A stretch of 64,000 nt of DNA, from the NCBI GenBank assembly GCA_934670175.1, contig CAKUOX010000002.1, positions 1 to 64,000 on the forward strand, written 5' to 3'. Source of the stretch: an uncultured Clostridia bacterium. Lineage in GTDB: Bacteria; Bacillota; Clostridia; Christensenellales; Aristaeellaceae. Made by a program: the position numbers and the translations under genes. The notes under the pieces were generated by a model, which saw only the letters and a program-made list of their open reading frames with translations, ran no database searches and was not told the origin of the DNA. Of the stretch, positions 16,867 through 25,992 are shown piece after piece; the stretch's first letter is position 1; each line of letters opens with the position of its first letter.

Positions 16867-19244
16867 AGCAGAACACGTTCATTCCGGATCACAGCCCGAG
16901 GGCCCTCGATGAGGCCTATCAGGCCGCGCTGCTCAGCCTCGCGTTCCAACAGATAGAACAGGAGGAACTGAACATGATACACAAGCAGATCCAGGCTGCG
17001 CCCCACGAGCCGCAAACGCTTCAATTCGAAAAAAAGCTCGGCCGCAGGCTGCGCGGCGAGCGCACGCGGTCGGCGCTGGCGCATTCGCTGCCCAAATTGA
17101 TGCGCGCCGTCGCCTGCATCGTTACGGTGTTGGCGATCGGCACGAGCGTGGCGCTGGCGCTCTCGCAGGAGGCGCGCAGCTGGGCCGCAGGCGTGCTGAC
17201 GGGCACGGGGATGGAGGGAAGCGGCTTCTTCACCGTCCCCGCCGAAGCGTCGAAGGTCACCGACGGCGTGAGCTACGGTGAACGGCTGCTGCTGCTGAAT
17301 GCGAACGGAACGCTGGAGCTTCGCGAAAGCACCGACGCCGAGCCCGTGCGCTACGCATGGAAGGATCAGGGCGCGCGCAAGCTGGTAAAGCTGGAAACGC
17401 TCGACGGCACGCTCTACGCGCTTTACGAGGACGGCTATGCGTCGGACGACTTTGTTGCAAACAAGGCCGGCAGGACGGGCGCATATCACGACGGTCAGGG
17501 ATGCTTCGATGCGCTCTGCCTCGGCCAGATAACACTTCTGCCGGACGGTACGTTTACCGTGGAACAGCTTTCGCGGCTGGATGGCGGCGCGCTGTTTGGG
17601 CCCGACGCCAGAACCTGCTATGCAAACAGGATCGCCGCGGGCAACGGCAGGCTGTATTTCACCGTGACCAGCGTTACCTGCCAGGATGAATGCTTCAGCT
17701 TCGGCGACGACAGCTTGTTCTGCATCGACCTTTCAAATTATGCGCTCACGGAGCTGCCCGCGCCCACCGGAAGCACGGTCGATCCCCGCTACCGGCTGTT
17801 CGCAGACGGCACGGCGTTCGTCGCCGTGGAGGACCCCGCGCGCATATATCGCATCGAGCCGGACGGCGGCTACACGCTGATGGCGGAATTCGAGCCGACC
17901 CAGCGCCCGAACAGCTACGCCTACAATGCCGAAACGGACACGCTCTACTACCAGCTGGAGAGCGCCGTATACGCCGCACCGCACTTTGACATCGCCAATG
18001 CCTGCCGCGCGGCGCTGTCCGGCGGCGCGGGCGGCCGCGGCCTGCTGATCGGCAAAAACAGCTATGTGATCGTCGGCACGTTTGACGGAAAGGGCGAGGT
18101 ATTCGATCTGGACGAAAAACCGGCGAACGTGACGGAGCTCGTCGTGAGCGGCATGGGTGCCTTCATGAGCGACGCGGTGCGCGCCCAGAACCCGAGCCTC
18201 ACGCTGGTCGAGGATCCGGTGAGAAACGCCCTCTTCAACGAAGATGAAGGCGGGGAATACGCAGCGCGCTACTGCGAAAAGCTGCTCAGCGGCGAAGCGA
18301 AGGCGGATCTGGTACGCTCCTTTTACGATGAGGACGCCATTTTGCAGCGCGCGGGCTGGGGCAAGCCCATCACGGACAAAGCGCTCTGCGCCGAGATCGA
18401 CCTGATGCCCGACGGCATGCGCGATTACGTCACGAAGGACGGCGCGTACATCGGCATGCCGAACGACACATTTTCCATTCTCAGCGACATAACGATCAGC
18501 ACGAAGAACTGGGCGGCGCTGGGGCTGGGCGAATACCCGACGACGTGGATGGAGCTGCTGGAAAAGCTCGCCGCGCTCTCCCACAGTGCGGACGCGGGCA
18601 AATATGGAATCAGCACGCCCTATCTGGGCATCGAACAGACGCTGGCGGCGCAGCTGGCGAACGGCTACGCGCGCAGCTGGGCGGCGCAGGGCATGGAAAT
18701 GGATTTCGGCGGCACGGAATTCAAAGCGGCGCTGGATATGCTTAAGCGTATCGATTTTGCCGCGCTGCGCCATGATGCGGAAGGCAGCTGGTCTGAGGCG
18801 TCGCAGCCGCTGCTCAGCCTTGGCGGCAGTGAGTGTAGCCCGATATTCGAATTCAGCTTTGCGGAGCGCCGCACGCTGAAGGTTCATCCGGAGGACAGCC
18901 TGATCAGCGAAGCGGGCTGCTACATCGTCCGCATCAATCCGAATACCCATGCGGAACAGCAGGCCTACGCCCTGCTGCGGGCTCAGACGTCGAACGACCA
19001 GTATATCTACAATCGCCTGACGTATGATTTCGCCACGCCAGCGGCGGAGCTTGCGGGCTTGAGCGGCGGGCGCGCGACCGCGGAGCAGATCGAGCGCTTC
19101 CGCAGGAACGTGGGCGACGTCTGGTTCTCAGGACTGGACGCCAGAACGGCAGAAAAGCGCGATGAGGCGCTCGCGGACTACGCGCAGGGCGAAATGGACT
19201 TCGATGCGCTGGCCGCGCAGCTTGGCGAGATCTACGCCAAATAA
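16863..19244 (+). CDS. Membrane protein, probable anti-sigma factor with propeller-like and solute-binding-protein-like ectodomain
   Basis: 793 residues, translationally coupled to the ECF sigma gene. Residues 1-78 are a short, helical, charged cytoplasmic part where an anti-sigma factor would bind. Residues about 80-100 are a single membrane segment (MRAVACIVTVLAIGTSVALA). Residues about 120-420 show repeated beta-strand motifs typical of a propeller (GTLYALYEDGYASDD, GRLYFTVTSV, GTAFVAVEDPARIYRIEPDG). Residues about 430-793 resemble an extracellular solute-binding protein of the sugar-binding type (MPNDTFSILSDITISTKNWA, TWMELLEKLAALS, GKYGISTPYLGIE). The anti-sigma role is inferred from position and topology. 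The ligand is unknown. Confidence 0.75.
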   Translation: MKQNTFIPDHSPRALDEAYQAALLSLAFQQIEQEELNMIHKQIQAAPHEPQTLQFEKKLGRRLRGERTRSALAHSLPKLMRAVACIVTVLAIGTSVALALSQEARSWAAGVLTGTGMEGSGFFTVPAEASKVTDGVSYGERLLLLNANGTLELRESTDAEPVRYAWKDQGARKLVKLETLDGTLYALYEDGYASDDFVANKAGRTGAYHDGQGCFDALCLGQITLLPDGTFTVEQLSRLDGGALFGPDARTCYANRIAAGNGRLYFTVTSVTCQDECFSFGDDSLFCIDLSNYALTELPAPTGSTVDPRYRLFADGTAFVAVEDPARIYRIEPDGGYTLMAEFEPTQRPNSYAYNAETDTLYYQLESAVYAAPHFDIANACRAALSGGAGGRGLLIGKNSYVIVGTFDGKGEVFDLDEKPANVTELVVSGMGAFMSDAVRAQNPSLTLVEDPVRNALFNEDEGGEYAARYCEKLLSGEAKADLVRSFYDEDAILQRAGWGKPITDKALCAEIDLMPDGMRDYVTKDGAYIGMPNDTFSILSDITISTKNWAALGLGEYPTTWMELLEKLAALSHSADAGKYGISTPYLGIEQTLAAQLANGYARSWAAQGMEMDFGGTEFKAALDMLKRIDFAALRHDAEGSWSEASQPLLSLGGSECSPIFEFSFAERRTLKVHPEDSLISEAGCYIVRINPNTHAEQQAYALLRAQTSNDQYIYNRLTYDFATPAAELAGLSGGRATAEQIERFRRNVGDVWFSGLDARTAEKRDEALADYAQGEMDFDALAAQLGEIYAK

Positions 19245-19277
19245 CGCTATATGATCTGATATTGATACTCTCTCTGG

Positions 19278-19304
19278 CTGGCGGATTTATTCAAAATCCG
19301 CCAG
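19278..19304 (+). terminator. Hairpin terminator overlapping next promoter
   Basis: CTGGCGGATTT and AAATCCGCCAG arms with a five-base loop; CTTGACTTTT follows, which also holds the next gene's -35 box. Confidence 0.75.
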
Positions 19305-19305
19305 C

Positions 19306-19333
19306 TTGACTTTTATACCGCGCACCGTATAAT
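19306..19333 (+). promoter_or_regulatory. Promoter of decayed hydrolase gene
   Basis: TTGACT (19306-19311) and TATAAT (19328-19333) with a 16-bp spacer, still intact although the gene is broken. Confidence 0.75.
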
Positions 19334-19368
19334 AGGGATTAGAAAGAATGCTATTGAGGCGTAAAAAA

Positions 19369-19763
19369 ATGACGCTCCACGAATTCGACGATAAGAACAA
19401 TCCCGTCATCATGCTTTTCCCGGGAACCATGTGCTACTGGCGGGGCAATTTTGGCGGCGTCATCGATACGTTGGCCGAAAAATTTCTGGTATCGGCGGTA
19501 GCATACACCGGCCTTGACGAGGGCGACGCCTGAAGAACCAGTTCAGGTCGGATTTGACCACGCCGCTTCCGGAGCAGATCGACAACGGGGAAACGGAGAT
19601 TCACGTTTTCTATGCAAAAAGGATGGGCGAAAAGTATCTGGAAAGGTATCGGAGGTATTTTAAGCAACCCGTGATACACGAACAGGACATGCGGCACGAG
19701 GAATTTCTGGGACTGCACCCGCAAAAGTGGTGCGCGCTGGTGGAAAGGATATGCCTGCAATAA
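19369..19763 (+). pseudogene. Remnant of alpha/beta-hydrolase gene (internal deletion and frame change)
   Basis: The first frame (19369 to the TGA at 19531) encodes an alpha/beta-hydrolase start: TLHEFDDKNNPVIMLFPGTM, then GGVIDTLAEKFLVSAVAYTG. It ends early. In another frame the C-terminal part of the same family follows (KNQFRSDLTTPLPEQIDNGE, VIHEQDMRHEEFLGLHPQKW). The middle of the protein, which should hold the nucleophile elbow GxSxG, is missing, roughly 130 codons by family length. An intact promoter remains. The product cannot be an active hydrolase. Confidence 0.8.
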
Positions 19764-19837
19764 ATGGCCGGATCCGCCCTTTCGGGCTGGCTAAAGCGTT
19801 TTGCGGGGGAAATAATGAAGGGCAGGGAGGCAGCGAA

Positions 19838-20581
19838 ATGATACTGTTTTTTTCGGCGACTGGAAACTGCAAATATGTTGCGGCCCGCCTTGCGCAGGCC
19901 ACCGGTCAGGAGATTCTGTCCATCGTGGATTGCATTCGATCGGATCGCTATACCTTTCAGGATGAAACGATCGGCATCGTCTCGCCGACCTATTTCTGGG
20001 GACTGCCGAGCATCGTTCGCGAATTCCTCGAAGGGGCGCATTTTCAGGCGGACTACCTGTATTTCGTCGCGACCTACGGAACTACGCCCGGTGCTGCCGG
20101 ATATATGGCGGACAGGTCGATACGCGGGCATGTGATTAACGCGCATTACTGCGTCCGAATGGCGGATACATGGACGCCGGTCTTCGATCTTTCCACGCCG
20201 AAGAAGGTGGCGGCGTTTACCGCAACCACGGAAGCGGATATCGATAAAGTGATTTGCGGCGTACAGAAGCGTCATGCCAGCCGGCGCATGTCGCCGCGCG
20301 TTCCGGCGTTTCTCGCGAAGCTGATCGCCCAGCCGATCTACAACGGAAGAGTGCGCCGAACCGCGCATTTTCATGTAGAGGACGGCTGCATCGGCTGCGG
20401 ACTGTGCGCGAGACAATGCCCGGTGCAGGCCATCGAAATGCGGCATGGGCGGCCGGTCTGGGTCAAGGCGAAATGCGTCGCCTGCCTTGGCTGCCTGCAT
20501 CGCTGCCCCAAATTTGCAATCCAGTATGGAAAGAACACCCGAAAGCACGGGCAGTATACGAACCCGAATGTCAGGCTGTAA
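19838..20581 (+). CDS. EFR1-type flavodoxin-ferredoxin fusion protein
   Basis: 247 residues from the ATG at 19838, preceded by GGGAGG. Residues 1-150 have a flavodoxin-like fold (MILFFSATGNCKYVAARLAQ at the phosphate-binding loop, IGIVSPTYFWGLPSIVREFL). Residues about 185-235 hold two 4Fe-4S clusters: CIGCGLCARQCP and CVACLGCLHRCP. EFR1 proteins are thought to be electron carriers in anaerobes; the physiological partner is unknown. It begins 75 bp after the decayed hydrolase gene, whose promoter may now drive it. Confidence 0.9.
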   Translation: MILFFSATGNCKYVAARLAQATGQEILSIVDCIRSDRYTFQDETIGIVSPTYFWGLPSIVREFLEGAHFQADYLYFVATYGTTPGAAGYMADRSIRGHVINAHYCVRMADTWTPVFDLSTPKKVAAFTATTEADIDKVICGVQKRHASRRMSPRVPAFLAKLIAQPIYNGRVRRTAHFHVEDGCIGCGLCARQCPVQAIEMRHGRPVWVKAKCVACLGCLHRCPKFAIQYGKNTRKHGQYTNPNVRL

Positions 20582-20660
20582 GGCGATGAAATGAAGCTGT
20601 ATGAAATACAAAATCGAGACGTGCGGCCGAATAAACGTCAAGCAGGAAGGTCGTGATCCG

Positions 20661-21050
20661 ATGGGCATATTCAGAAAAAGCAAAGCAAGATTAAGCGCCG
20701 AACAAAAGAAGCTGGAGAGGCTGTGGGAGCTATGGGCAGAGGGTCGTGCAGCTTCTCCCTGTGCTGAATTGATGACTTACCAGAGTGAGGTCGGCAACGG
20801 CGGACACGATCAATATTTTCTAAACGTTTCGAATGCAGGCAATCTGCAAGGGGAAATGGCGGTTCTGAACACCGTTTTACCAGCAAAGCTGAAAAGCAAC
20901 TTGCAGGACGCCTATAAGGCGTATTTAATGCTGGATGAAAATGAAACGGCCGCAGAAAACGCGCTGGAGCATTGCGATCAGGTGCTCGACGATAGCAATG
21001 CGGATATTGAGCGCATGCTGAAGGCGTATGCCTCGAAGCTCGAGCTATGA
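20661..21050 (+). CDS. DUF4375 (DMP19-like) protein
   Basis: 129 residues from the ATG at 20661, with AGGAAGG about ten bases upstream. The signature YQSEVGNGGHDQYFLNVSNA matches the DUF4375/DMP19 pattern (NGGxxQYF), followed by helices (LQDAYKAYLMLDENETAAEN). It is small, cytoplasmic and has no signal peptide or membrane segment. DMP19 homologues have been described as DNA-mimic proteins in Neisseria, but that role is not shown here. It follows EFR1 by 79 bp on the same strand. Confidence 0.78.
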   Translation: MGIFRKSKARLSAEQKKLERLWELWAEGRAASPCAELMTYQSEVGNGGHDQYFLNVSNAGNLQGEMAVLNTVLPAKLKSNLQDAYKAYLMLDENETAAENALEHCDQVLDDSNADIERMLKAYASKLEL

Positions 21051-21125
21051 TCTCGCCAGCGGCAACCAGTCCGAACGGATCCACTAAACGTACCCTTTGG
21101 AGACAAAAGCCATTTTGACAAGCGC

Positions 21126-21156
21126 AGGCCGCCGGACGCGATGCGTCCGGCGGCCT
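21126..21156. terminator. Bidirectional terminator between DUF4375 gene and thrS
   Basis: AGGCCGCCGGACGC and GCGTCCGGCGGCCT form a 14-bp perfect stem. It lies between convergent genes. A TTTTGACAAGC fragment just before it (21114-21124) matches one arm of the R1 first hairpin. Confidence 0.8.
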
Positions 21157-21166
21157 CAATTTACCT

Positions 21167-22933
21167 TCAGAACTTTCTGGAATTGATCTCGTCGTGCAGC
21201 TTGGCGATCAGCTCGTCGATCGTCATCGTGGTGGTTTCGCCGCTGTCGCGGTCGCGCACGGCCACGGTGCCCTCCTCGGCCTCCTTCGCGCCGATGACCA
21301 GCATGTAGCGCACGCGGTCGACCTGCTGCGCCTCGCGGATCTTATAGCCGATCTTGTCGCTGCGGTCGTCCAGCTCCACGCGGAAGCGCTCGGCGTTCAG
21401 CTTCTGATAGACCTCGCGGGCATAATCCGCGCTCTTTTCGGAAACGGACATCACGCGCACCTGCACCGGCGCCAGCCAGGTGGGGAACTTGCCGGCATAG
21501 TGCTCGGTCAGAATGCCGATAAAGCGCTCGATGGAGCCGAAGCACACGCGGTGAATCATGATCGGGCGTTCCTTCTGGCCGTTTTCGGCAGTGTATTCCA
21601 GGTGGAAGTTCAGCGGCATCTGGAAGTCCAGCTGGATGGTGCCGCACTGCCAGGTACGGCCGATGCTGTCCTGCAGGTGGAAGTCGATCTTCGGGCCGTA
21701 GAACGCGCCGTCGCCCTCGTTGATGGTGTATTCCAACCCCAGCTTCTCCAGCGCGCCCTTGAGGCCGTTGGTCGCCGCTTCCCAATCTTCATCGGAGCCC
21801 ATGCTGTCCTCGGGGCGGGTGGAAAGCTCAATGAAATACTTAAAGCCGAATTTGGTGTACACCTGGTTGATCAGGTGCACCACGTTCATGATCTCATCGG
21901 TAATCTGGTCGCGGCGCATGAAGATGTGCGCATCGTCCTGCGTGAAGCAGCGCACGCGGAACAGGCCGTGCAGCGCGCCGCGCAGCTCGTGGCGGTGCAC
22001 CAGACCCAGCTCGCCCACGCGCAGCGGCAGCTCGCGGTAGGAATGCGGCTCGCTGGCGTATACCAGCACGCCGCCGGGGCAGTTCATGGGCTTGATGCAG
22101 TAGACCTCATCGTCGATGAGGGTGGAATACATGTTGTCCTTGTAGTGATCCCAGTGGCCGCTGGTCTCCCACAGGTGGCGGTTCATGATCATCGGCGTGG
22201 AGACCTCCACATAGCCGTTGTCATGGTGCAGCTCGCGCCAGTAGTCAATCAGCGTGTTTTTCAGCGTCATGCCGTTGGGCAGGAAGAAGGGGAAGCCCGG
22301 GCCCTCGTCGCGCAGCATGAACAGCTTCATTTCCCTGCCGATCTTGCGGTGGTCGCGGCGGGCGGCCTCCTCCATCAGCTTCAGGTGCGCATCCAGCTCC
22401 TCCTGGGTGGCGAAGGCGATGCCGTTGATGCGGGTGAGCATCTTGTTGTTCTTATCGCCCTTCCAGTACGCGCCGGACTGCTGGGTGATTTTGAACGCCT
22501 TGAGCGCCTTGGTGTAGGTCAGGTGCGGGCCAACGCACATATCCACATAATCGCCCTGCTTGTAGAAGGAAATCTCCGCATCCTCGGGCAGATCGTCGAT
22601 ATGCTCCAGCTTGTACATTTCGTGGCGCTCGGCCATAAACGCCTTGGCCTCGTCGCGGGGCAGGATGAAGGGCTTGATCGGCAGGTTTTCCTTCACGATC
22701 TTCTTCATTTCGGCCTCAATGCGGGCAAGATCCTCGTCCGTGAGCTTCACGTCGCCCAGATCCACGTCGTAATAAAAGCCGTTCTCCGTCGCGGGGCCGA
22801 AGGCGAAATCCGCCTGCGGATACAGGCGCGAGATCGCCTGCGCCATCACATGCGCCGCCGTATGGCGAATAACGTGCAGTTTTTCCTCTTCCGGGCACTC
22901 GGCCACAACGCCGTCCTTGTAGATGATCTTCAT
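21167..22933 (-). CDS. thrS: Threonyl-tRNA synthetase without TGS domain
   Basis: 588 residues; AAAGGAGAAG precedes the ATG. The protein opens directly with a short strand and then the editing domain (RHTAAHVMAQAI and DMCVGPHL carry its HxxxH and CxxxH metal/editing residues). The class II catalytic core follows (PMNCPGGVLVYASEPHSYRE, HRHELRGALHGLFRVRCFTQ, MIHRVCFGSIERFIGILTEH), then the anticodon-binding domain at about 490-588. The usual N-terminal TGS domain of about 60 residues is missing. It charges tRNA-Thr and clears mischarged Ser-tRNA-Thr. A T-box leader controls it. Confidence 0.96.
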   Translation of the reverse strand: MKIIYKDGVVAECPEEEKLHVIRHTAAHVMAQAISRLYPQADFAFGPATENGFYYDVDLGDVKLTDEDLARIEAEMKKIVKENLPIKPFILPRDEAKAFMAERHEMYKLEHIDDLPEDAEISFYKQGDYVDMCVGPHLTYTKALKAFKITQQSGAYWKGDKNNKMLTRINGIAFATQEELDAHLKLMEEAARRDHRKIGREMKLFMLRDEGPGFPFFLPNGMTLKNTLIDYWRELHHDNGYVEVSTPMIMNRHLWETSGHWDHYKDNMYSTLIDDEVYCIKPMNCPGGVLVYASEPHSYRELPLRVGELGLVHRHELRGALHGLFRVRCFTQDDAHIFMRRDQITDEIMNVVHLINQVYTKFGFKYFIELSTRPEDSMGSDEDWEAATNGLKGALEKLGLEYTINEGDGAFYGPKIDFHLQDSIGRTWQCGTIQLDFQMPLNFHLEYTAENGQKERPIMIHRVCFGSIERFIGILTEHYAGKFPTWLAPVQVRVMSVSEKSADYAREVYQKLNAERFRVELDDRSDKIGYKIREAQQVDRVRYMLVIGAKEAEEGTVAVRDRDSGETTTMTIDELIAKLHDEINSRKF

Positions 22934-22959
22934 GCGCTTTTCTTCTCCTTTGCTTTCCG

Positions 22960-23206
22960 GGGGACAAAAAAGACACCCCCGACGAACTTGCGTTCCAAGG
23001 GTGCCTGCTGATCTGCTTCCGGCACGGTTCCACCTTGATTTTTTACTTCATCCGGCCCCATAACGCGGGCAAACCGCCGGCGCTTTTGACCGCGCCGGAG
23101 CTCGGGAGCGGTGCGCGGCGCGCGTCCCACCAGCGCGCTTTCAGCAGTGCGCGCCATCTCTGTCGGTGAGGAACCCTGCGGGCCACGGTCTCCGTCTGTG
23201 CCTGTT
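22960..23206 (-). ncRNA. T-box leader (tRNA-Thr responsive, inferred) of thrS
   Basis: On the minus strand the antiterminator core AAGGTGGAACCGTG is at 23023-23036. A terminator hairpin built on GGCACCC / GGGTGTC (about 22971-23006) and a T-run at 22964-22970 follow. The leader is about 245 nt, running from the promoter at 23213 to the thrS start. Threonine specificity is inferred from the downstream gene. Confidence 0.87.
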
Positions 23207-23212
23207 GATGGT

Positions 23213-23241
23213 ATTTTAGCACGCCGCGCGCCGTTCGTCAA
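23213..23241 (-). promoter_or_regulatory. thrS promoter
   Basis: Minus-strand TTGACG (23236-23241) and TAAAAT (23213-23218) with a 17-bp spacer. Confidence 0.75.
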
Positions 23242-23279
23242 CGGCTGCGGGGCAGATTTAACGGCGGCGCTGTTTTTAT

Positions 23280-23308
23280 TTGACTTTTCGTCGGGCGCTT
23301 GCTACAAT
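23280..23308 (+). promoter_or_regulatory. mnmG promoter
   Basis: TTGACT (23280-23285) and TACAAT (23303-23308), 17-bp spacer, divergent from the thrS promoter. The -35 box has the TTGACTTTT extension seen at three other promoters here. Confidence 0.8.
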
Positions 23309-23367
23309 AAATGCTGGATTATTTTGCGCCAGAACGCGCGCATTTGCATGAATTGAGATGATACAGC

Positions 23368-25173
23368 ATGGAATTTTCTGAAAGCTATGATATTGTAGTC
23401 GTGGGCGCGGGGCACGCGGGCTGCGAAGCGGCGCTGTGCTGCGCGCGAATGGGGCTGAGCACGCTGCTGACCACGCTGAACCTGGATTCGCTGGCAATGA
23501 TGCCCTGCAACCCCGCCATTGGCGGCACGGCGAAGGGCCATCTGGTGCGCGAGCTGGACGCGCTGGGCGGCGAAATGGGGCGCGCCATAGACGATGTGTT
23601 CATCCAGAGCCGCATGCTCAACACCGGCAAGGGGCCCGCGGTGCACTCGCTGCGCGCGCAGGCGGACAAGAAGGAATATCAAAAGCGCATGCGCCGCGCG
23701 GTGGACGATTGCGAGCGCCTGGATCTGCGGCAGGCGGAGATACGGCAGGTGTTCGTAGAAAACGGACGCGTGGTCGGCGTGGAAACCACCACTGGCGCGC
23801 GCGTAGGCTGCCGCGCGGCGGTGATCTGCACCGGCGTGTACCTGAAATCGCGCATCATCATCGGCGAATGCAGCTGGAACGGCGGCCCTCAGGGGCTGAT
23901 GGCGGCGAACGCGCTGACGGAAAATCTCGCCGACCTGGGCTTTGAGATTCGCCGCTTCAAGACTGGCACGCCCGCGCGGCTGGACGGCCGCACCATCGAT
24001 TTTTCGCGCATGGAGCCGCAGGACGGCGACGATCCGGTCACGCCGTTTTCGTTCATGACCGATCCGGTGACGCTGCATAACCGCGCGCGCTGCTATCTGA
24101 CCTACACCACGCCGGAAACGCACAGGATCATACTGGATAATCTCGACCGCGCGCCGGTATATTCGGGCGATATTAAGGGTACGGGCGCGCGCTACTGCCC
24201 ATCGATCGAAACGAAGGTCGTGCGCTTCAAGGACAAGGACCGGCATCCGATCTTCATGGAGCCCGAAGGACTGAACACCAACGAATGGTACGCGCAGGGC
24301 ATGTCCACCTCCATGCCGGAGGACATTCAGCGCAAAATTTACGCCTCCGTGCCCGGACTGGAGCACGCAAAGCTGCTGCGCCTGGCGTATGCCATTGAGT
24401 ACGACTGCATCGATTCAACTGCGCTGGACGCGAGCTTCTGCGCAAAGCACATCCGCGGCCTGTATTTCGCGGGACAGATCAACGGCACCTCCGGCTATGA
24501 GGAGGCCGCCGCGCAGGGACTGTATGCGGGCATGAACGCCGCGCTGTTCGTGCAGGGGCGCGCGCCGCTGCTGCTGACCCGCGCCGACGCATACATCGGC
24601 GTGCTGGTGGACGATCTGGTGACGCGCGGCACGGACGAGCCCTACCGCATGATGACCAGCCGCGCGGAATACCGCCTGCTGCTGCGGCAGGACAACGCCG
24701 ACCTGCGCCTGACGCAGCTGGGCTACGACGCGGGGCTTGCCAGCGAGGCGCGGCTGCGCCGGATGGAGCAGAAGCGCGAGGGCACCGCCGCCGCGATCTC
24801 GGCGCTGGAGGGAGCACACGCGCTGGAAAGACTGCGGCGCACCGAGGAGAATTTCGACAGCGTGCGCGCCGCGAAGCCCGACATACCGGATTTCCCGCCG
24901 GAGATCAAGCGGCAGGCTGAGATCGAGGTGAAATACCAGGGCTACATCGACCGCCAGCAGGCGGAGGTGAAGAAATTCCGCCGCATGGAGGATACGCCGC
25001 TGCCGGAGGGCACCGATTACATGGCTATGGCCGGCCTGCGCATCGAGGCGCGCGAAAAGCTGCAGCGCCGCCAGCCGCGCTCGCTGGGGCAGGCGTCGCG
25101 CATTCCGGGCGTTTCCCCGGGCGACGTGACCGTATTGATGATCTGGCTCAAGAGCCGGGAGGGCAAAGTATGA
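23368..25173 (+). CDS. mnmG: tRNA uridine-5-carboxymethylaminomethyl modification enzyme MnmG (GidA)
   Basis: 601 residues. The N-terminal FAD-binding motif is VVGAGHAGCEAALCCARMG; family signatures include MPCNPAIGGTAKGHLVREL, FKTGTPARLDGRTIDFS and the C-terminal QPRSLGQASRIPGVSPGDV. With MnmE it modifies wobble uridine 34 of certain tRNAs. The length is slightly short for the family (about 620-630), but all main motifs are present. The stop overlaps the rsmG start by four bases. mnmE is not adjacent but lies at 45-46 kb beside dnaN. Confidence 0.96.
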   Translation: MEFSESYDIVVVGAGHAGCEAALCCARMGLSTLLTTLNLDSLAMMPCNPAIGGTAKGHLVRELDALGGEMGRAIDDVFIQSRMLNTGKGPAVHSLRAQADKKEYQKRMRRAVDDCERLDLRQAEIRQVFVENGRVVGVETTTGARVGCRAAVICTGVYLKSRIIIGECSWNGGPQGLMAANALTENLADLGFEIRRFKTGTPARLDGRTIDFSRMEPQDGDDPVTPFSFMTDPVTLHNRARCYLTYTTPETHRIILDNLDRAPVYSGDIKGTGARYCPSIETKVVRFKDKDRHPIFMEPEGLNTNEWYAQGMSTSMPEDIQRKIYASVPGLEHAKLLRLAYAIEYDCIDSTALDASFCAKHIRGLYFAGQINGTSGYEEAAAQGLYAGMNAALFVQGRAPLLLTRADAYIGVLVDDLVTRGTDEPYRMMTSRAEYRLLLRQDNADLRLTQLGYDAGLASEARLRRMEQKREGTAAAISALEGAHALERLRRTEENFDSVRAAKPDIPDFPPEIKRQAEIEVKYQGYIDRQQAEVKKFRRMEDTPLPEGTDYMAMAGLRIEAREKLQRRQPRSLGQASRIPGVSPGDVTVLMIWLKSREGKV

Positions 25174-25880
25174 TTGATCTGCTGATTTCCCGCGCGGCGC
25201 AGGCCAATATGACGCTGAACCGCGCGCAGGCGGAGAAGCTGCAGGCCTATCACCGCATGCTGACGGAGGCGAACGCGCGCTTTAACCTGACCCGCGTGGA
25301 CGACGACCCCGCCGAGGCCATCGACCGCAATTATCTGGACTGCATACTGCCCATTTCCGGCGGCTGGTTCACCGGCGCGGCGCGCGTGGTGGACGTGGGC
25401 AGCGGCGCGGGCTTTCCCGGCGTGCCGCTGGCGATCTGTCTGCCGGAGACGCACTTTATATTGATGGATTCGCTGAGCAAGCGCGTGGAATTTTTAAGCG
25501 ACGTGATCTCCACACTCCAGTTAAACGCCGAGGCCGTGCACCTGCGCGCCGAGGACGGCGCGCGCAGACCCGAATACCGCGAGCGCTTCGACATTGCCGT
25601 AGCGCGCGCCGTGGCGCCGATGAACCTGCTGGCGGAATACCTGCTGCCGTTTGTGCGCGTGGGCGGGCGCATGCTGGCCTACAAGGGGCCCGCGCTCGCC
25701 GAGGAGCTCGCGCAGGCGCAGAACGCGCTGGATATTCTGGGCGGCAGCGTCGAATGCGACGCGCCGGTCAGCCTGCCCGGCCGCGACTGGGAGCATCGGC
25801 TGGCAGTGATCGCCAAAATCGCGCCCACGCCGGAAAAATATCCGCGCAGGGCGGGCAAGCCGGAAAAAAAGCCGCTGTGA
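25170..25880 (+). CDS. rsmG: 16S rRNA (guanine527-N7)-methyltransferase RsmG (GidB)
   Basis: 236 residues; ATGA overlap with mnmG. The S-adenosylmethionine-binding site is VVDVGSGAGFPGVPLAICLP, followed by LMDSLSKRVEFLSDV and FDIAVARAVAPMNLLAEYLL, all typical of RsmG. It methylates G527 of 16S rRNA; loss in other bacteria gives low-level streptomycin resistance. The mnmG-rsmG pair is conserved in many Bacillota, usually near the origin. Here it is about 22 kb from dnaA. Confidence 0.95.
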   Translation: MIDLLISRAAQANMTLNRAQAEKLQAYHRMLTEANARFNLTRVDDDPAEAIDRNYLDCILPISGGWFTGAARVVDVGSGAGFPGVPLAICLPETHFILMDSLSKRVEFLSDVISTLQLNAEAVHLRAEDGARRPEYRERFDIAVARAVAPMNLLAEYLLPFVRVGGRMLAYKGPALAEELAQAQNALDILGGSVECDAPVSLPGRDWEHRLAVIAKIAPTPEKYPRRAGKPEKKPL

Positions 25881-25883
25881 TCT

Positions 25884-25913
25884 TTGTAAATTTTAGGCCG
25901 TCACGGGTATAAT
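25884..25913 (+). promoter_or_regulatory. Promoter of small lipoprotein gene
   Basis: TTGTAA (25884-25889) and TATAAT (25908-25913) with an 18-bp spacer, directly after the rsmG stop. Confidence 0.65.
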
Positions 25914-25992
25914 TCATGAATGTCCCGATTATAATAATTCTCGCTTGAAGGAAATGCTTTCAAGTAACAACAAAGTTTGGGAGGAACGTTCC

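Noticed and set aside
21194..23011. 605-codon plus-strand open frame
   Set aside because: Antisense shadow of thrS, extending into its T-box leader.
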